Below are positions 42,540-51,208 of a DNA stretch of 64,000 nucleotides, in pieces. The position numbers and the translations under genes are program-made. The notes below the pieces were generated by a model. That model was not told the DNA's origin and searched no databases. It saw only the letters and a program-made list of their open reading frames with translations. Origin of the DNA: UBA1227 sp963629305 (lineage in GTDB: Bacteria > Bacillota > Clostridia > Oscillospirales > Acutalibacteraceae); assembly GCA_963629305.1 (NCBI GenBank), contig CAVGIJ010000005.1, forward strand, positions 1 to 64,000, read 5' to 3'. The first letter of the stretch is position 1, and every line of letters starts with the position of its first letter.

Positions 42540-44183
42540 TTAATACATGCCACCCTGTGAAGCCATAGCTGCTGCCTGTGCTGCTGCGGCATCTGCTGCA
42601 GGATCCGGTTTGTCAGTTACAAGTGACTCTGTTGTGAGTACCATTGCAGCAACAGATGATGCATTTTCAAGAGCAGAACGTGTTACCTTTGTCGGGTCAA
42701 GTATGCCTGCTTTGAACATGTCAACATATTCTTCAGTTGCAAAGTTGAAGCCGTAACCTGTCTTCTTTGACTTAATAATAGCATCTATGATAACCGAACC
42801 TTCAAGACCTGCATTTGCGGCAATCTGACGGATAGGCTCTTCAATGCCCTTAAGTACAATCTTTATACCTGTGCGGATATCAGCGTCCTCTGTCTTGTCG
42901 AGAAGTTCTTTTACGGCAGGGATAGCATTTACAAGTGCAACGCCGCCGCCTGCAACCGTACCTTCTTCAACTGCTGCCTTTGTAGCTGCAAGAGCGTCCT
43001 CAATACGGAGTTTCATTTCTTTCATTTCGGTTTCTGTTGCAGCACCGACGTGGATAACGGCAACACCGCCTGAAAGCTTTGCAAGTCTTTCCTGGAGCTT
43101 CTCTCTGTCGTAATCTGATGTTGTAACCTCAATCTGTGACTTTATCTGTGAAATACGTGCCTTGATCTCGTTCTTGTCACCGGCACCGTTTACGATGATT
43201 GTATTGTCTTTTGAAATGGTTACTTTTGCTGCGCGACCGAGTTGTTCAACCTGTGTATCAGTAAGCTCAAGACCGAGGTCGGATGTGATTACCGTACCGC
43301 CTGTGAGAATAGCAATATCCTGAAGCATTTCCTTACGTCTGTCACCGAATCCCGGAGCCTTGACAGCAACGCATGTGAATGTTCCGCGAAGCTTGTTGAG
43401 AAGGAGAGTAGCGAGAGCTTCGCCCTCAATGTCTTCAGCTATGATAACGAGCTTCTTGCCCATCTTGAGAACCTGCTCAAGAAGCGGGAGTATCTCCTGA
43501 ATGTTTGAAATTTTCTTATCTGTGATAAGGATGTAAGCATCCTCAATTTCAGCTGTCATCTTGTCTGTGTCCGTGGCCATGTAAGGGGAGATGTATCCGC
43601 GATCAAACTGCATGCCCTCAACAACATCACATGTTGTCTCTGCGGTCTTTGCTTCTTCAACTGTGATTACGCCGTCAGCGGTAACTTTATCCATAGCCTC
43701 GGCAATAAGTGTTCCAATGTGCTCGTCTGCTGATGAAACAGTAGCAACACGGGCAATATCAGCCGAATTCTTTACCGGCTTTGAGTTTTTCTTTACAGTT
43801 TCCACTGCAACGTCAACAGCTTCTTTGATACCTTTCTTTACAACCATTGGGTTTGCGCCGGCTGCAACATTTTTCATGCCCTCACGTACAAGAGCCTGAG
43901 CGAGAAGTGTAGCGGTTGTTGTACCGTCACCTGCAACGTCGTTTGTCTTTGTTGCAACTTCCTTTACAAGCTGTGCACCCATGTTTTCAAACGGATCCTC
44001 AAGCTCAACTTCCTTTGCGATTGTTACACCGTCGTTTGTAATGAGCGGAGCACCGTATTTTCTGTCAAGAACAACGTTTCTGCCCTTAGGACCGAGAGTG
44101 ATTTTTACAGTGTTTGAAAGTTTATCTATACCGTTTTGAAGTGCCTTGCGAGCTTCCTCGCCGTAAATAATCTGTTTAGCCAT
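42540..44183 (-). CDS. groL: Chaperonin GroEL (Hsp60)
   Basis: 547 residues, normal length. It has KITLGPKGRNVVLDRKYGAPLITNDGVTIAKE, AGDGTTTATLLAQALV, GVAVIHVGAATETEMKE and the Gly-Met end (SQGGMY). It forms the folding cage with GroES, which is 26 bases upstream in the same operon under CIRCE control. Confidence 0.98.
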   Translation of the reverse strand: MAKQIIYGEEARKALQNGIDKLSNTVKITLGPKGRNVVLDRKYGAPLITNDGVTIAKEVELEDPFENMGAQLVKEVATKTNDVAGDGTTTATLLAQALVREGMKNVAAGANPMVVKKGIKEAVDVAVETVKKNSKPVKNSADIARVATVSSADEHIGTLIAEAMDKVTADGVITVEEAKTAETTCDVVEGMQFDRGYISPYMATDTDKMTAEIEDAYILITDKKISNIQEILPLLEQVLKMGKKLVIIAEDIEGEALATLLLNKLRGTFTCVAVKAPGFGDRRKEMLQDIAILTGGTVITSDLGLELTDTQVEQLGRAAKVTISKDNTIIVNGAGDKNEIKARISQIKSQIEVTTSDYDREKLQERLAKLSGGVAVIHVGAATETEMKEMKLRIEDALAATKAAVEEGTVAGGGVALVNAIPAVKELLDKTEDADIRTGIKIVLKGIEEPIRQIAANAGLEGSVIIDAIIKSKKTGYGFNFATEEYVDMFKAGILDPTKVTRSALENASSVAAMVLTTESLVTDKPDPAADAAAAQAAAMASQGGMY

Positions 44184-44208
44184 ACTATCTTCGGATCTCC
44201 TTTATCTC

Positions 44209-44493
44209 TTATTCAACAATTGCAAGAATATCTGACTGACGAACTATAGTATATTCTTCGTCATCAAGTTTTATTTCTGTGCCTGTGTATTTGCCGACAA
44301 TAACCTTGTCGCCGTTCTTTACGAACATCTTGACTTCATTGCCGTCAACAAGTCCGCCGGGACCTGCTGCAACAACTTCCATCATCATTGGTTTTTCCTG
44401 TGCCGAAGCGGCGAGAAGAATTCCGCCTTTTGTTGTCTCTTCTGCCTCAAAAGACTTGAGAACAACGCGATCTGCAACCGGTTTAAGTTTCAT
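44209..44493 (-). CDS. groES: Co-chaperonin GroES (Hsp10)
   Basis: 94 residues: MKLKPVADRVVLKSFEAEETTKGGILLA, the mobile loop region, GDKVIVGKYTGTEIKLDDEEYTIVRQSDILA. ATG 44493 is chosen because GGAGG lies seven bases upstream; the longer ORF start at 44538 would fall inside the CIRCE operator. Confidence 0.97.
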   Translation of the reverse strand: MKLKPVADRVVLKSFEAEETTKGGILLAASAQEKPMMMEVVAAGPGGLVDGNEVKMFVKNGDKVIVGKYTGTEIKLDDEEYTIVRQSDILAIVE

Positions 44494-44527
44494 ATAAAAT
44501 TCCTCCAAACAGAATTTATTTTTAAAG

Positions 44528-44554
44528 TTAGCACTCATTTATCTCGAGTGCTAA
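44528..44554 (-). promoter_or_regulatory. CIRCE operator (HrcA site) of groESL
   Basis: TTAGCACTC, nine bases, GAGTGCTAA: an exact consensus CIRCE element, placed between the promoter and groES. HrcA repression and heat induction are expected. Confidence 0.97.
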
Positions 44555-44558
44555 ATAT

Positions 44559-44586
44559 ATTATATAGTTTTATTTTCAAAAATCAA
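44559..44586 (-). promoter_or_regulatory. Promoter of groESL
   Basis: TTGATT (44586-44581) and TATAAT (44564-44559) on the minus strand with a 16-base spacer, directly upstream of CIRCE. Confidence 0.7.
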
Positions 44587-44605
44587 TAGCTAAAATAAGA
44601 AAAAA

Positions 44606-44634
44606 TTGAAAAAAAAGAACAATAATATTATAAT
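44606..44634 (+). promoter_or_regulatory. Promoter predicting a leaderless mRNA for the 44641 gene
   Basis: TTGAAA (44606-44611), 17-base spacer, TATAAT (44629-44634). The ATG at 44641 is only six bases after the -10 box, where transcription itself would begin, and no ribosome site exists. Confidence 0.6.
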
Positions 44635-44640
44635 GCTCGT

Positions 44641-45999
44641 ATGAATAAATCAGATTTACTTTTGAAAGTCAGAAAGTTTCTCGCGAGTGATACTTTCGGC
44701 ATCTTGCTGTTTATACTCGCCGCACTCATCATAATATTCAATTGGGAGATACCCGGTTCCATTTATCTCGGATTCCTTGTATGCGGAATTCTTGTAGTAT
44801 CCGATGACTTGTTTTCATGCTTTTTACCCGCACTTTTGCTCATCTCGTTTGCGATAAGAAACAAGGATTCTTATGATGCCTACATGGAATACCTATGGGG
44901 GATTCCTATAGTTGTATTTGCGGTTTTGTTCCATATCATAGCGTACAGAAAAGCATTTACCTACAAAAAGGGTGAACTCCTTTTACCGATGTGCCTTGCC
45001 ACTGCAGCACTGATGCTCGGTGGAGTGGGCAGTATGACATGGGCTGAGTATACGTCTAAAATTAACCTGTCATACATGTTTGCCCTCGGCGCGCTTATTA
45101 TTTTGGTATACATATTTATAGGCGGTGTTTTGCGCCCGGGCAAAAACTACACCGACCATATGGATGAACGTCTTTCCAAGGTCATGATAACTGTTTCGTG
45201 TTATCTGGTATTTTCAGTGCTGCAGTGGTATGCGGAACATTTTGATGAATTTATTTTTGAAAGAAATATTCTCGCGTTCCAGTGGCGTAACAATGCATGT
45301 ACCATACTTATGATAGCCATGCCTTTTGCATTTTATATGGCTGCTAAAAAGAATTTTGCATATATCTCTGTTGCATTTTTGTCTTACGGTGCAATTCTTC
45401 TTTCGGGCTCAAGAGGAGGACTGCTGTTCGGTGCTGTTGAACTGATGATTCTCGTAATCTATTTTGCTGTCACGGACAAGAAACACAGAAAACCGCTACT
45501 GATTATTATAGGCGTTGTTTTTGTTGTCGCTCTTTGTTTATCCCCGAAACTTATTCATCTCATGCGGTACACGCTCGAAAGATTTACATCATACAAAGAA
45601 AATTTCAGACGTCTGGGTCTTATTAAGAGATCTTTTGAGGATTTCCTGTCAAATCCTATTACCGGAAGGGGAATAGGTTACATGGGGAACAGGGATCTCC
45701 ACCCGTCAAAGATAGGTCAGCTTTGCTGGTACCATTCGTCAGTACCTCAGGTCATAGGAAGCTTCGGAATATTGGGTATACTTGCATATGGATATCAGTT
45801 GTTTTGCAGAATAAGATTTTTTATCAGAAGAAGGTCGCTTTTTTCAAAAACAGTATTTATGTCATTTATAGCTCTTGAACTTATGTCGCTTGTAAATCCG
45901 GGCATTTTTGCACCGGCATATCTTGTTATCATAACAATTCTCTTTACTATTGTTGAAAATTATGAGCCTGAATTATATGGATCTGTCACTTTTCGTTGA
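44641..45999 (+). CDS. O-antigen ligase/Wzy-like polymerase membrane protein
   Basis: 452 residues with about ten to twelve helices. The ligase-family hallmarks are ILLSGSRGGLLFGAVELMI and the periplasmic-type loop FEDFLSNPITGRGIGYMGN ... QLCWYHSSVPQVIGSFGILGILAYG. Relatives join or polymerise sugar chains of surface polysaccharides, or export small molecules. No other glycan genes are adjacent. A terminator overlaps its stop codon. Confidence 0.8.
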   Translation: MNKSDLLLKVRKFLASDTFGILLFILAALIIIFNWEIPGSIYLGFLVCGILVVSDDLFSCFLPALLLISFAIRNKDSYDAYMEYLWGIPIVVFAVLFHIIAYRKAFTYKKGELLLPMCLATAALMLGGVGSMTWAEYTSKINLSYMFALGALIILVYIFIGGVLRPGKNYTDHMDERLSKVMITVSCYLVFSVLQWYAEHFDEFIFERNILAFQWRNNACTILMIAMPFAFYMAAKKNFAYISVAFLSYGAILLSGSRGGLLFGAVELMILVIYFAVTDKKHRKPLLIIIGVVFVVALCLSPKLIHLMRYTLERFTSYKENFRRLGLIKRSFEDFLSNPITGRGIGYMGNRDLHPSKIGQLCWYHSSVPQVIGSFGILGILAYGYQLFCRIRFFIRRRSLFSKTVFMSFIALELMSLVNPGIFAPAYLVIITILFTIVENYEPELYGSVTFR

Positions 46000-46013
46000 C
46001 AGGTCCTTTTTTC
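45979..46013 (+). terminator. Intrinsic terminator overlapping the stop codon of the 44641 gene
   Basis: GGATCTGTCA (45979-45988) pairs with TGACAGGTCC (45997-46006), one G-U, then TTTTTTC. The TGA stop lies in the right arm. Confidence 0.75.
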
Positions 46014-46058
46014 TATGTTATATTTTTAAATGAACGAGTTCACAAAAGGGGTGAGATT

Positions 46059-46589
46059 GTGCCTAAAATTATCGAAAATTTAGATGAACGCATTCTTAAA
46101 GAAGCAAGCGAACAACTGTTTTCAAAGGGTTATCATAACATGACAATGCGCAGTGTCGCAGACAGTTGTAACATTGCTGTGGGTACCGTTTATAACTATT
46201 ATAAGTCAAAAGATCTTCTGATTGCGCAGATAATGCTCAAAGATTGGAAGAAGATACTTGCGGACATTTCTCTTAATTGCAGTTCGTCAATTAATATTCA
46301 TGAGGCATTCAAAATTATGTATGACGGACTTACTTCGTTTGTGGCAAAGTACGATGTTGTATGGAGCCAGTACGGAAAAACGGCAAGCATACGAAGAGAC
46401 ATGCCCATGCAGTATGATATGCTCATAAAACAACTTTCCGGGGTTCTTAAAGAAGTTCTTGAACGCTGTTATAATGAACAGGATGAGTATATTCCGATTT
46501 TTCTTGCTGAAATACTTCTTAATTCAGCTGCAAAAAGAGATTTTGTATTTGAAAATATTACGGGAATACTCAGACGTATGTACGGTTGA
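46059..46589 (+). CDS. TetR-family transcriptional regulator
   Basis: 176 residues. Helix-turn-helix at about 8-48 (ERILKEASEQLFSKGYHNMTMRSVADSCNIAVGTVYNYYKSKDLL), then an all-helical ligand domain. GTG 46059 is the start supported by AAGGGG upstream. It lies just before the SDR/DUF1295 operon, with a palindromic operator candidate in the 54-base gap, so it probably represses that operon in response to a small hydrophobic ligand. Confidence 0.92.
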   Translation: MPKIIENLDERILKEASEQLFSKGYHNMTMRSVADSCNIAVGTVYNYYKSKDLLIAQIMLKDWKKILADISLNCSSSINIHEAFKIMYDGLTSFVAKYDVVWSQYGKTASIRRDMPMQYDMLIKQLSGVLKEVLERCYNEQDEYIPIFLAEILLNSAAKRDFVFENITGILRRMYG

Positions 46590-46622
46590 TTTTTTGTATC
46601 AAAAAGTTATAAAATAACTTTT
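46586..46622 (+). promoter_or_regulatory. Promoter with palindromic operator of the reductase operon
   Basis: TTGATT (46586-46591), 16-base spacer, TATAAA (46608-46613). The perfect inverted repeat AAAAGTTAT-AAA-ATAACTTTT (46602-46622) covers the -10 box. The position suits the TetR protein encoded immediately upstream; a weak terminator is the alternative. Confidence 0.55.
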
Positions 46623-46643
46623 AAATAATTGGAGGTTTTAAAA

Positions 46644-47574
46644 ATGAAAGTAGTTCTTGCAGGTGCATTCGGAAAGCTTGGTTCTGATATTCTCCGTGCT
46701 CTTGTTGCCGCAGGCCATGAGGTTACTGCTGCTGACATGGTTATAAGAGAACTTGACGGACTCTCACCGGATGCTTACAAAACAAGACAGATCGACGTAA
46801 CTGNNNNNNNNNNACGTAACTGATGTTGAAAATCTTAAAGGACTTTGTGATGATGCTGAAGTTGTTATCACAACAGTAGGTCTTACAGGTGCATCGACAA
46901 AGGTAAACAACTATGACATTGACTATCAGGGCAACTTGAATCTTCTTAACGAAGCAAAGGCTGCAGGTGTTTCGCATTTCGTTTACATCTCAGTTATCAA
47001 TGCCGATAAGGGTGACGGAATTCCGATGGTTAACTCTAAGTATATGCTTGAGGGTGAACTTAAGAAGAGCGGACTTACATATGTTATACATCGCCCGACA
47101 GGATACTTTTATGACATCGCTCACGTATTCTGGCCAATGATTCTCAAGAAAGAAGTACAGCTTCTTAAGGGTGAGCCTAAGAAAGCCAATGTTATTGATA
47201 CCATGGATTTCGCAAAATTCATCGTTGAAACAATGACTGAGGAAAATGTTATGTACAATGTCGGCGGAACAGAGACATATACATATCAGGAAATTGCTCA
47301 GATGTTCTGGGAAGCAGCAGGCTATGAGGGAGATGTTCAGATAAAATACGCTCCTGCATGGATGTTCAGCGTTCTTGCTCATCTTCCGAAGATCAAGAAG
47401 GCAGGTAAGCAGGACATAATGAAATTCTCAAAGTTTACTCTTTCAAATGACTGCTACGGTGATCATGAGATTCCGGGACTTTCATTCAAGGAGTACATCT
47501 ACGGAAAGTCATATGCAAAGAGAATTGAGGATGAACTCGCTGCAAAGGCTGCTGCTGAAGCTGCCGCAAAATAA
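46644..47574 (+). CDS. NAD(P)-binding atypical SDR/NmrA-type reductase (contains assembly gap)
   Basis: The Rossmann start VVLAGAFGKLGSDIL (GxxGxxG at 7-13) is followed by VVITTVGLTG, the Tyr/Lys-region SVINADKGDGIPMVNSKYMLEGELKKSGLTYVIHRPTGYF and an Ala-rich tail. It resembles NmrA/atypical SDRs and 3-beta-HSD-like enzymes. Ten N at 46804-46813 split the gene; the same nine bases, ACGTAACTG, stand on both sides. Merging them gives one uninterrupted 303-residue frame. ATG 46644 follows GGAGG. The substrate is unknown. Confidence 0.85.
46804..46813. other. Scaffold gap (10 N), probably artificial
   Basis: The contig ends on both sides carry the same ACGTAACTG (46795-46803 and 46814-46822). 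Overlapping them restores the SDR frame exactly, so no sequence is likely missing. Confidence 0.85.
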
Positions 47575-47606
47575 AAGCATAAATATTTTTTAAGGGAGAA
47601 ATACTT

Positions 47607-48458
47607 ATGAATTGGACACTTATTGGAATATTATTCGTAGCTGCACTTATTTTCTGTGCAGTCGGTTTCAAAGAATTCGTTTGGTTCATGTCTGTAGGAT
47701 ACGGACTTGCAATAGCAGGCGTAGGTGCAGCTCTTGCAATTACATCTCTTGTTGCTCCGGACCTTGCAACATATAATATCGTTACTCTTATTCAGTGCCT
47801 TGTTTTTGTTGCTTACGGTGTTCGTCTCGGCGGATTCCTTCTCGTTCGTGAAGTAAAAAATGCCGCATACAAGAAGACACTTCAGCAGGCTGCCGGAAAA
47901 GAGCCCCCGATTTTTGTTAAAGCCGTTATGTGGCTTATGATGGGAGTTCTTTATCTTCTTCAACCGTCAGGCGTTATCTTCAGAATGATGAATACTGCTT
48001 CCGGAAAGATTTCAAACGACATTGCCGTAACAAGTGTTATAGGTCTTATTATCATGATTCTTGCCGTAACTCTTGAAGCAGTTTCCGATAAGCAGAAGAG
48101 TGCACAAAAAGCAAAGGATCCGAAGATGGTTGCAACAGAAGGTCTCTTCAAGATTGTTCGTTGTCCGAATTACCTCGGTGAAATCCTTTTCTGGGTTGGT
48201 ACATTCATTTCGGGTATCGGTGCTTACTGCGGTGTTGCTCAGTGGCTTCTTGCTATTGCCGGACTTATCATGATCATATTTATCATGTTCCATGGAGCAA
48301 TGAGACTTGAAAAGAGACAGTCAAAGAGACTTGCAGGCGATCCTCGTTATGAGAAATACGCAAATTCAACTCCTATAATTATTCCTTTTATTCCTCTTTA
48401 TCATCTTTATAATCCTGAAAAGGATGCTGCTAAAGAGGCAAAGAAAGCATCTAAATAA
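47607..48458 (+). CDS. DUF1295/steroid 5-alpha-reductase-like membrane protein
   Basis: 283 residues, about six helices. The C-terminal GLFKIVRCPNYLGEILFWVGTFISG and later MRLEKRQSKRLAGDPRYEKYANSTPIIIPFIP match the conserved block of the DUF1295/steroid-reductase C-terminal/ICMT superfamily, which binds NADPH or SAM in the membrane. Bacterial members are mostly uncharacterised. It follows the SDR by 32 bases and precedes two unknown genes, forming a TetR-controlled operon that may reduce a steroid- or isoprenoid-like compound. Confidence 0.8.
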   Translation: MNWTLIGILFVAALIFCAVGFKEFVWFMSVGYGLAIAGVGAALAITSLVAPDLATYNIVTLIQCLVFVAYGVRLGGFLLVREVKNAAYKKTLQQAAGKEPPIFVKAVMWLMMGVLYLLQPSGVIFRMMNTASGKISNDIAVTSVIGLIIMILAVTLEAVSDKQKSAQKAKDPKMVATEGLFKIVRCPNYLGEILFWVGTFISGIGAYCGVAQWLLAIAGLIMIIFIMFHGAMRLEKRQSKRLAGDPRYEKYANSTPIIIPFIPLYHLYNPEKDAAKEAKKASK

Positions 48459-48481
48459 CTAAAAATTTTCGAGGGATTTAT

Positions 48482-49156
48482 ATGAATATTTTCAGCCTTG
48501 CTCAGACTACTGAGGCGGATTATTCCGTATTGATGGCGATTGTTGATTTTCTTCCGGTTCTTTTCTATTTTCTTGCTTCATGGCTTGTTGCAAAGGACCT
48601 TTACAATAAAGTATCAAGAAACGCATACAGCATGCTTGCGGCCGGTTCTATAATGTGTTTTATAGGCGGTGCATTCAAGGCTATATGGAAACTGTTATTC
48701 TGCTTTGGAATCAACTATCCTTTCTTCTATACGGCTCTGTTCCCAATGCAGGCTCCCGGATTTTGTATCTACACGGCCGGCCTTATTATGGCATTAAAAC
48801 AAACCAAAAACGGCGGTAGTGGTTTTAATGACGGAAGAACCATGAATGTTGTTGCGGCAACAGTTACATCGTCGCTTCCTCTTATCATGTTCCAGACACT
48901 CGGCAGTATAGGAAGTCTTGTTTGTCTTGCAATTTTTGCAAAGAGAATGAAGAAGACATCTGCAGTGGTATGTTTCATACTTTCAATAGTATTTTTGCTT
49001 GCAATGGGTGGTCTCGGCGCTACATTGGACACAAAATACGCATGGGCAAATTGGCTTGAGCAAGGTATAAATGCCGCAGGACAAATTCTGTTTTATGTAG
49101 GTGCAATTATTCTTCATAAAAACGGATTTGACAAGGAGGTACTGACAAATGACTGA
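48482..49156 (+). CDS. Seven-helix membrane protein, unknown
   Basis: 224 residues, nearly all hydrophobic helices (about 15-36, 48-70, 78-98, 108-125, 133-150, 153-175, 190-212). I recognise no family. Its end overlaps the next gene by eight bases (49149), and it lies 23 bases after the DUF1295 gene, so it belongs to the reductase operon. Confidence 0.6.
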   Translation: MNIFSLAQTTEADYSVLMAIVDFLPVLFYFLASWLVAKDLYNKVSRNAYSMLAAGSIMCFIGGAFKAIWKLLFCFGINYPFFYTALFPMQAPGFCIYTAGLIMALKQTKNGGSGFNDGRTMNVVAATVTSSLPLIMFQTLGSIGSLVCLAIFAKRMKKTSAVVCFILSIVFLLAMGGLGATLDTKYAWANWLEQGINAAGQILFYVGAIILHKNGFDKEVLTND

Positions 49157-49820
49157 TTCACTCGCTACTGCAAAGAAATACTTTGATGTCAGCGAAAAAA
49201 CGGTTCCCGATGAGTACAAAGTAATAAAGAATCTTATGATGAATACTTCTGTAAAGCAGTATTCCATTGACGGAGTCGGAAATATGGCAGTTCAAAATGC
49301 CAAGGCTATGCTTGGTATGATGAAAATGGATATGATGTGCATTACTCCGATTTCAAGAGATTTGCCGCTTTTTTCTTTCGATATAATCGATGCAATGGGA
49401 AACTATACTTTGATTATTGAGATATACGATGTTATGCTTGAAAAGAATGAAAAGACCGCAAAGCTTCTCGAAACTCTTGAAAGCATAAAAGCTGAGTATA
49501 GTGATCTCCCGGACAATGATTTGGGAGAACACTGGTATGACAATATAAAATGTGCCGCTTGCGTTTCGAAAAAAGGAAAGAAAAAAGACATTGCACAAAA
49601 GTGCGATGAACTTTACGGAAGATACCTTGATGCATATTTGGCTGCTGCAAAAGACATGGATGAGGTTGCCGATAAAGAACAAAAACGTGCAAAGTCAGAT
49701 TCTTATGTACAAGGACTGCTTGATAACGGCGGACCTTCAACAGATCAATTTGTAAAAATGCTCGGTGCTGAAAAAACAACTGAGTATTTTAAAAAGATTA
49801 TTTTCGGTACAGCTGAATAA
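49149..49820 (+). CDS. Soluble protein of unknown function, last gene of the reductase operon
   Basis: 223 residues, no membrane helix. A central stretch (MCITPISRDLPLFSFDIIDAMGNYTLIIEIYDVML) recalls the substrate-binding face of ferredoxin-dependent bilin/red-chlorophyll-catabolite reductases (PLFxxD followed by a strand), but the match is by eye only and weak. A KHWYD-like EHWYDNIKCAACVSKKGKKK segment and a Cys pair follow. GGAGG (49135-49139) precedes ATG 49149. Confidence 0.5.
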   Translation: MTDSLATAKKYFDVSEKTVPDEYKVIKNLMMNTSVKQYSIDGVGNMAVQNAKAMLGMMKMDMMCITPISRDLPLFSFDIIDAMGNYTLIIEIYDVMLEKNEKTAKLLETLESIKAEYSDLPDNDLGEHWYDNIKCAACVSKKGKKKDIAQKCDELYGRYLDAYLAAAKDMDEVADKEQKRAKSDSYVQGLLDNGGPSTDQFVKMLGAEKTTEYFKKIIFGTAE

Positions 49821-49828
49821 AAATGGAG

Positions 49829-49868
49829 AAGCGAATGACATATTTTATGTCATTCGCTTAATTTTTCT
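49829..49868 (+). terminator. Intrinsic terminator of the reductase operon
   Basis: A perfect 14-bp stem AAGCGAATGACATA / TATGTCATTCGCTT with a TTT loop, then AATTTTTC. Confidence 0.85.
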
Positions 49869-49936
49869 TTATTTTACGGATGTTATGTGCTAAAATCAAA
49901 AATGTTATATTTAATTTTGGAGATGATGTATTCTTT

Positions 49937-51208
49937 ATGGGACCCGGTAGTACAGGCCTAATGATCGTATTTGTTCTTTGTCTGATGTTTTCAGCATATT
50001 TTTCCGCATCGGAAACTGCATTTTCTACGTCTAACGAAATAAGACTTAAGAATATGGCCAATGACGGAAATAAACAGGCAAAAAAAGTTTTGAAGATTAC
50101 CGAGAACTATGACTCACTTATTTCGGCAATACTCATAGGTAATAACCTTGTAAATATTGCCGCAACGTCAATTGCGACCGTACTTTTCGTACGTATGTAT
50201 GGTGACCTCGGTGCTACTATTTCGACGGTATTTACCACTGTTGTTGTTTTGATTTTCGGAGAAATTTCACCGAAATCCATAGCTAAGGAAACACCTGAAA
50301 AATTTGCCATGGCAACGGCGGATTTTATGAGATTTATAATTGCTGTTTTTACTCCTCTTGTTTTTTTATTCGGACTTTGGAAAAAACTTCTCAAAAAAGT
50401 TTTCCATCTGCAAAATGAAGATACAATAACAGAGGATGAATTCCTTACAATGGTTGACGAGGCAGAACAGGATGGCGGAATAGATGCAGAGGATAGCGAA
50501 CTTATAAAAACTGTTATTGAGTTCAATGACCAAGATGCAGCTGACATTTTGACTCCGAGAGTAGATGTTATTGCCATGTCCGTTGACGCATCAAATGATG
50601 AGATAAAAGCGTTGTTTGAAGAAAATGAATATTCCAGACTTCCCGTATATGAGGGGGACGTTGACAATATCATCGGCTTTATTCATCAACGTGATTTTTA
50701 TACGAATGTACTTTCCGGAACAAAAGCACTTTCAACAATTATCAATCCGGTTATGTATGTTGCTCCAAATACTAAGATATCCAAAATCCTTACTGATTTA
50801 CAGCAAAAACATCTTCATATGGCAGTTGTTACCGATGAGTTCGGAGGTACAGACGGTATTCTCACGATGGAAGATATTCTTGAGGAGCTTGTCGGCGAGA
50901 TATATGACGAGCATGATGAAGAAATTCAATTGTTTGAAAAAACAGGTGAGAATGAGTATAAAGTCGTCTGCAATGCGGATATTGAAGATATGTTCAAGTT
51001 CCTGTCGGTTGATTTTGATACCGAATCCAGCACCGTAAGCGGCTGGGTACTTGAACAGCTTGGAAAGATTCCCGAGGTCGGAGACAGCTTTGACTATGAG
51101 AATCTCCATGTTGAGGTAATTAAGACCGATTCAAGACGTGTGCTTGAGATAAAAGTGGCTGTAAATGAAGAAGAGGACGAGGATGAGAACCTCCGGGATG
51201 ATGAATGA
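49937..51208 (+). CDS. CNNM/CorC (HlyC-type) transporter-associated protein
   Basis: 423 residues: a DUF21 membrane domain with four helices (residues 5-185; SAYFSASETAFSTSNEIRLKNMA is its signature), a CBS pair (about 195-320; DILTPRVDVIAMS, LPVYEGDVDNIIGFIHQRDFY, HMAVVTDEFGGTDGILTMEDILEELVGEI) and a CorC_HlyC FAD-like C-terminal domain. Such proteins are linked to magnesium or cobalt efflux. ATG 49937 is chosen because it lies just before the first helix, with GGAG 14 bases upstream; ATG 49880 is less likely. It is coupled to the RluA gene (overlap ATGA). Confidence 0.88.
   Translation: MGPGSTGLMIVFVLCLMFSAYFSASETAFSTSNEIRLKNMANDGNKQAKKVLKITENYDSLISAILIGNNLVNIAATSIATVLFVRMYGDLGATISTVFTTVVVLIFGEISPKSIAKETPEKFAMATADFMRFIIAVFTPLVFLFGLWKKLLKKVFHLQNEDTITEDEFLTMVDEAEQDGGIDAEDSELIKTVIEFNDQDAADILTPRVDVIAMSVDASNDEIKALFEENEYSRLPVYEGDVDNIIGFIHQRDFYTNVLSGTKALSTIINPVMYVAPNTKISKILTDLQQKHLHMAVVTDEFGGTDGILTMEDILEELVGEIYDEHDEEIQLFEKTGENEYKVVCNADIEDMFKFLSVDFDTESSTVSGWVLEQLGKIPEVGDSFDYENLHVEVIKTDSRRVLEIKVAVNEEEDEDENLRDDE

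Noticed and set aside
44494..44538. Longer start for groES
   Set aside because: It would place coding sequence across the CIRCE operator; the ATG at 44493 has the ribosome site.
46795..46822. Direct repeat ACGTAACTG as a target-site duplication of an insertion
   Set aside because: The two copies flank Ns and merging them restores the gene frame, so it is an assembly join.
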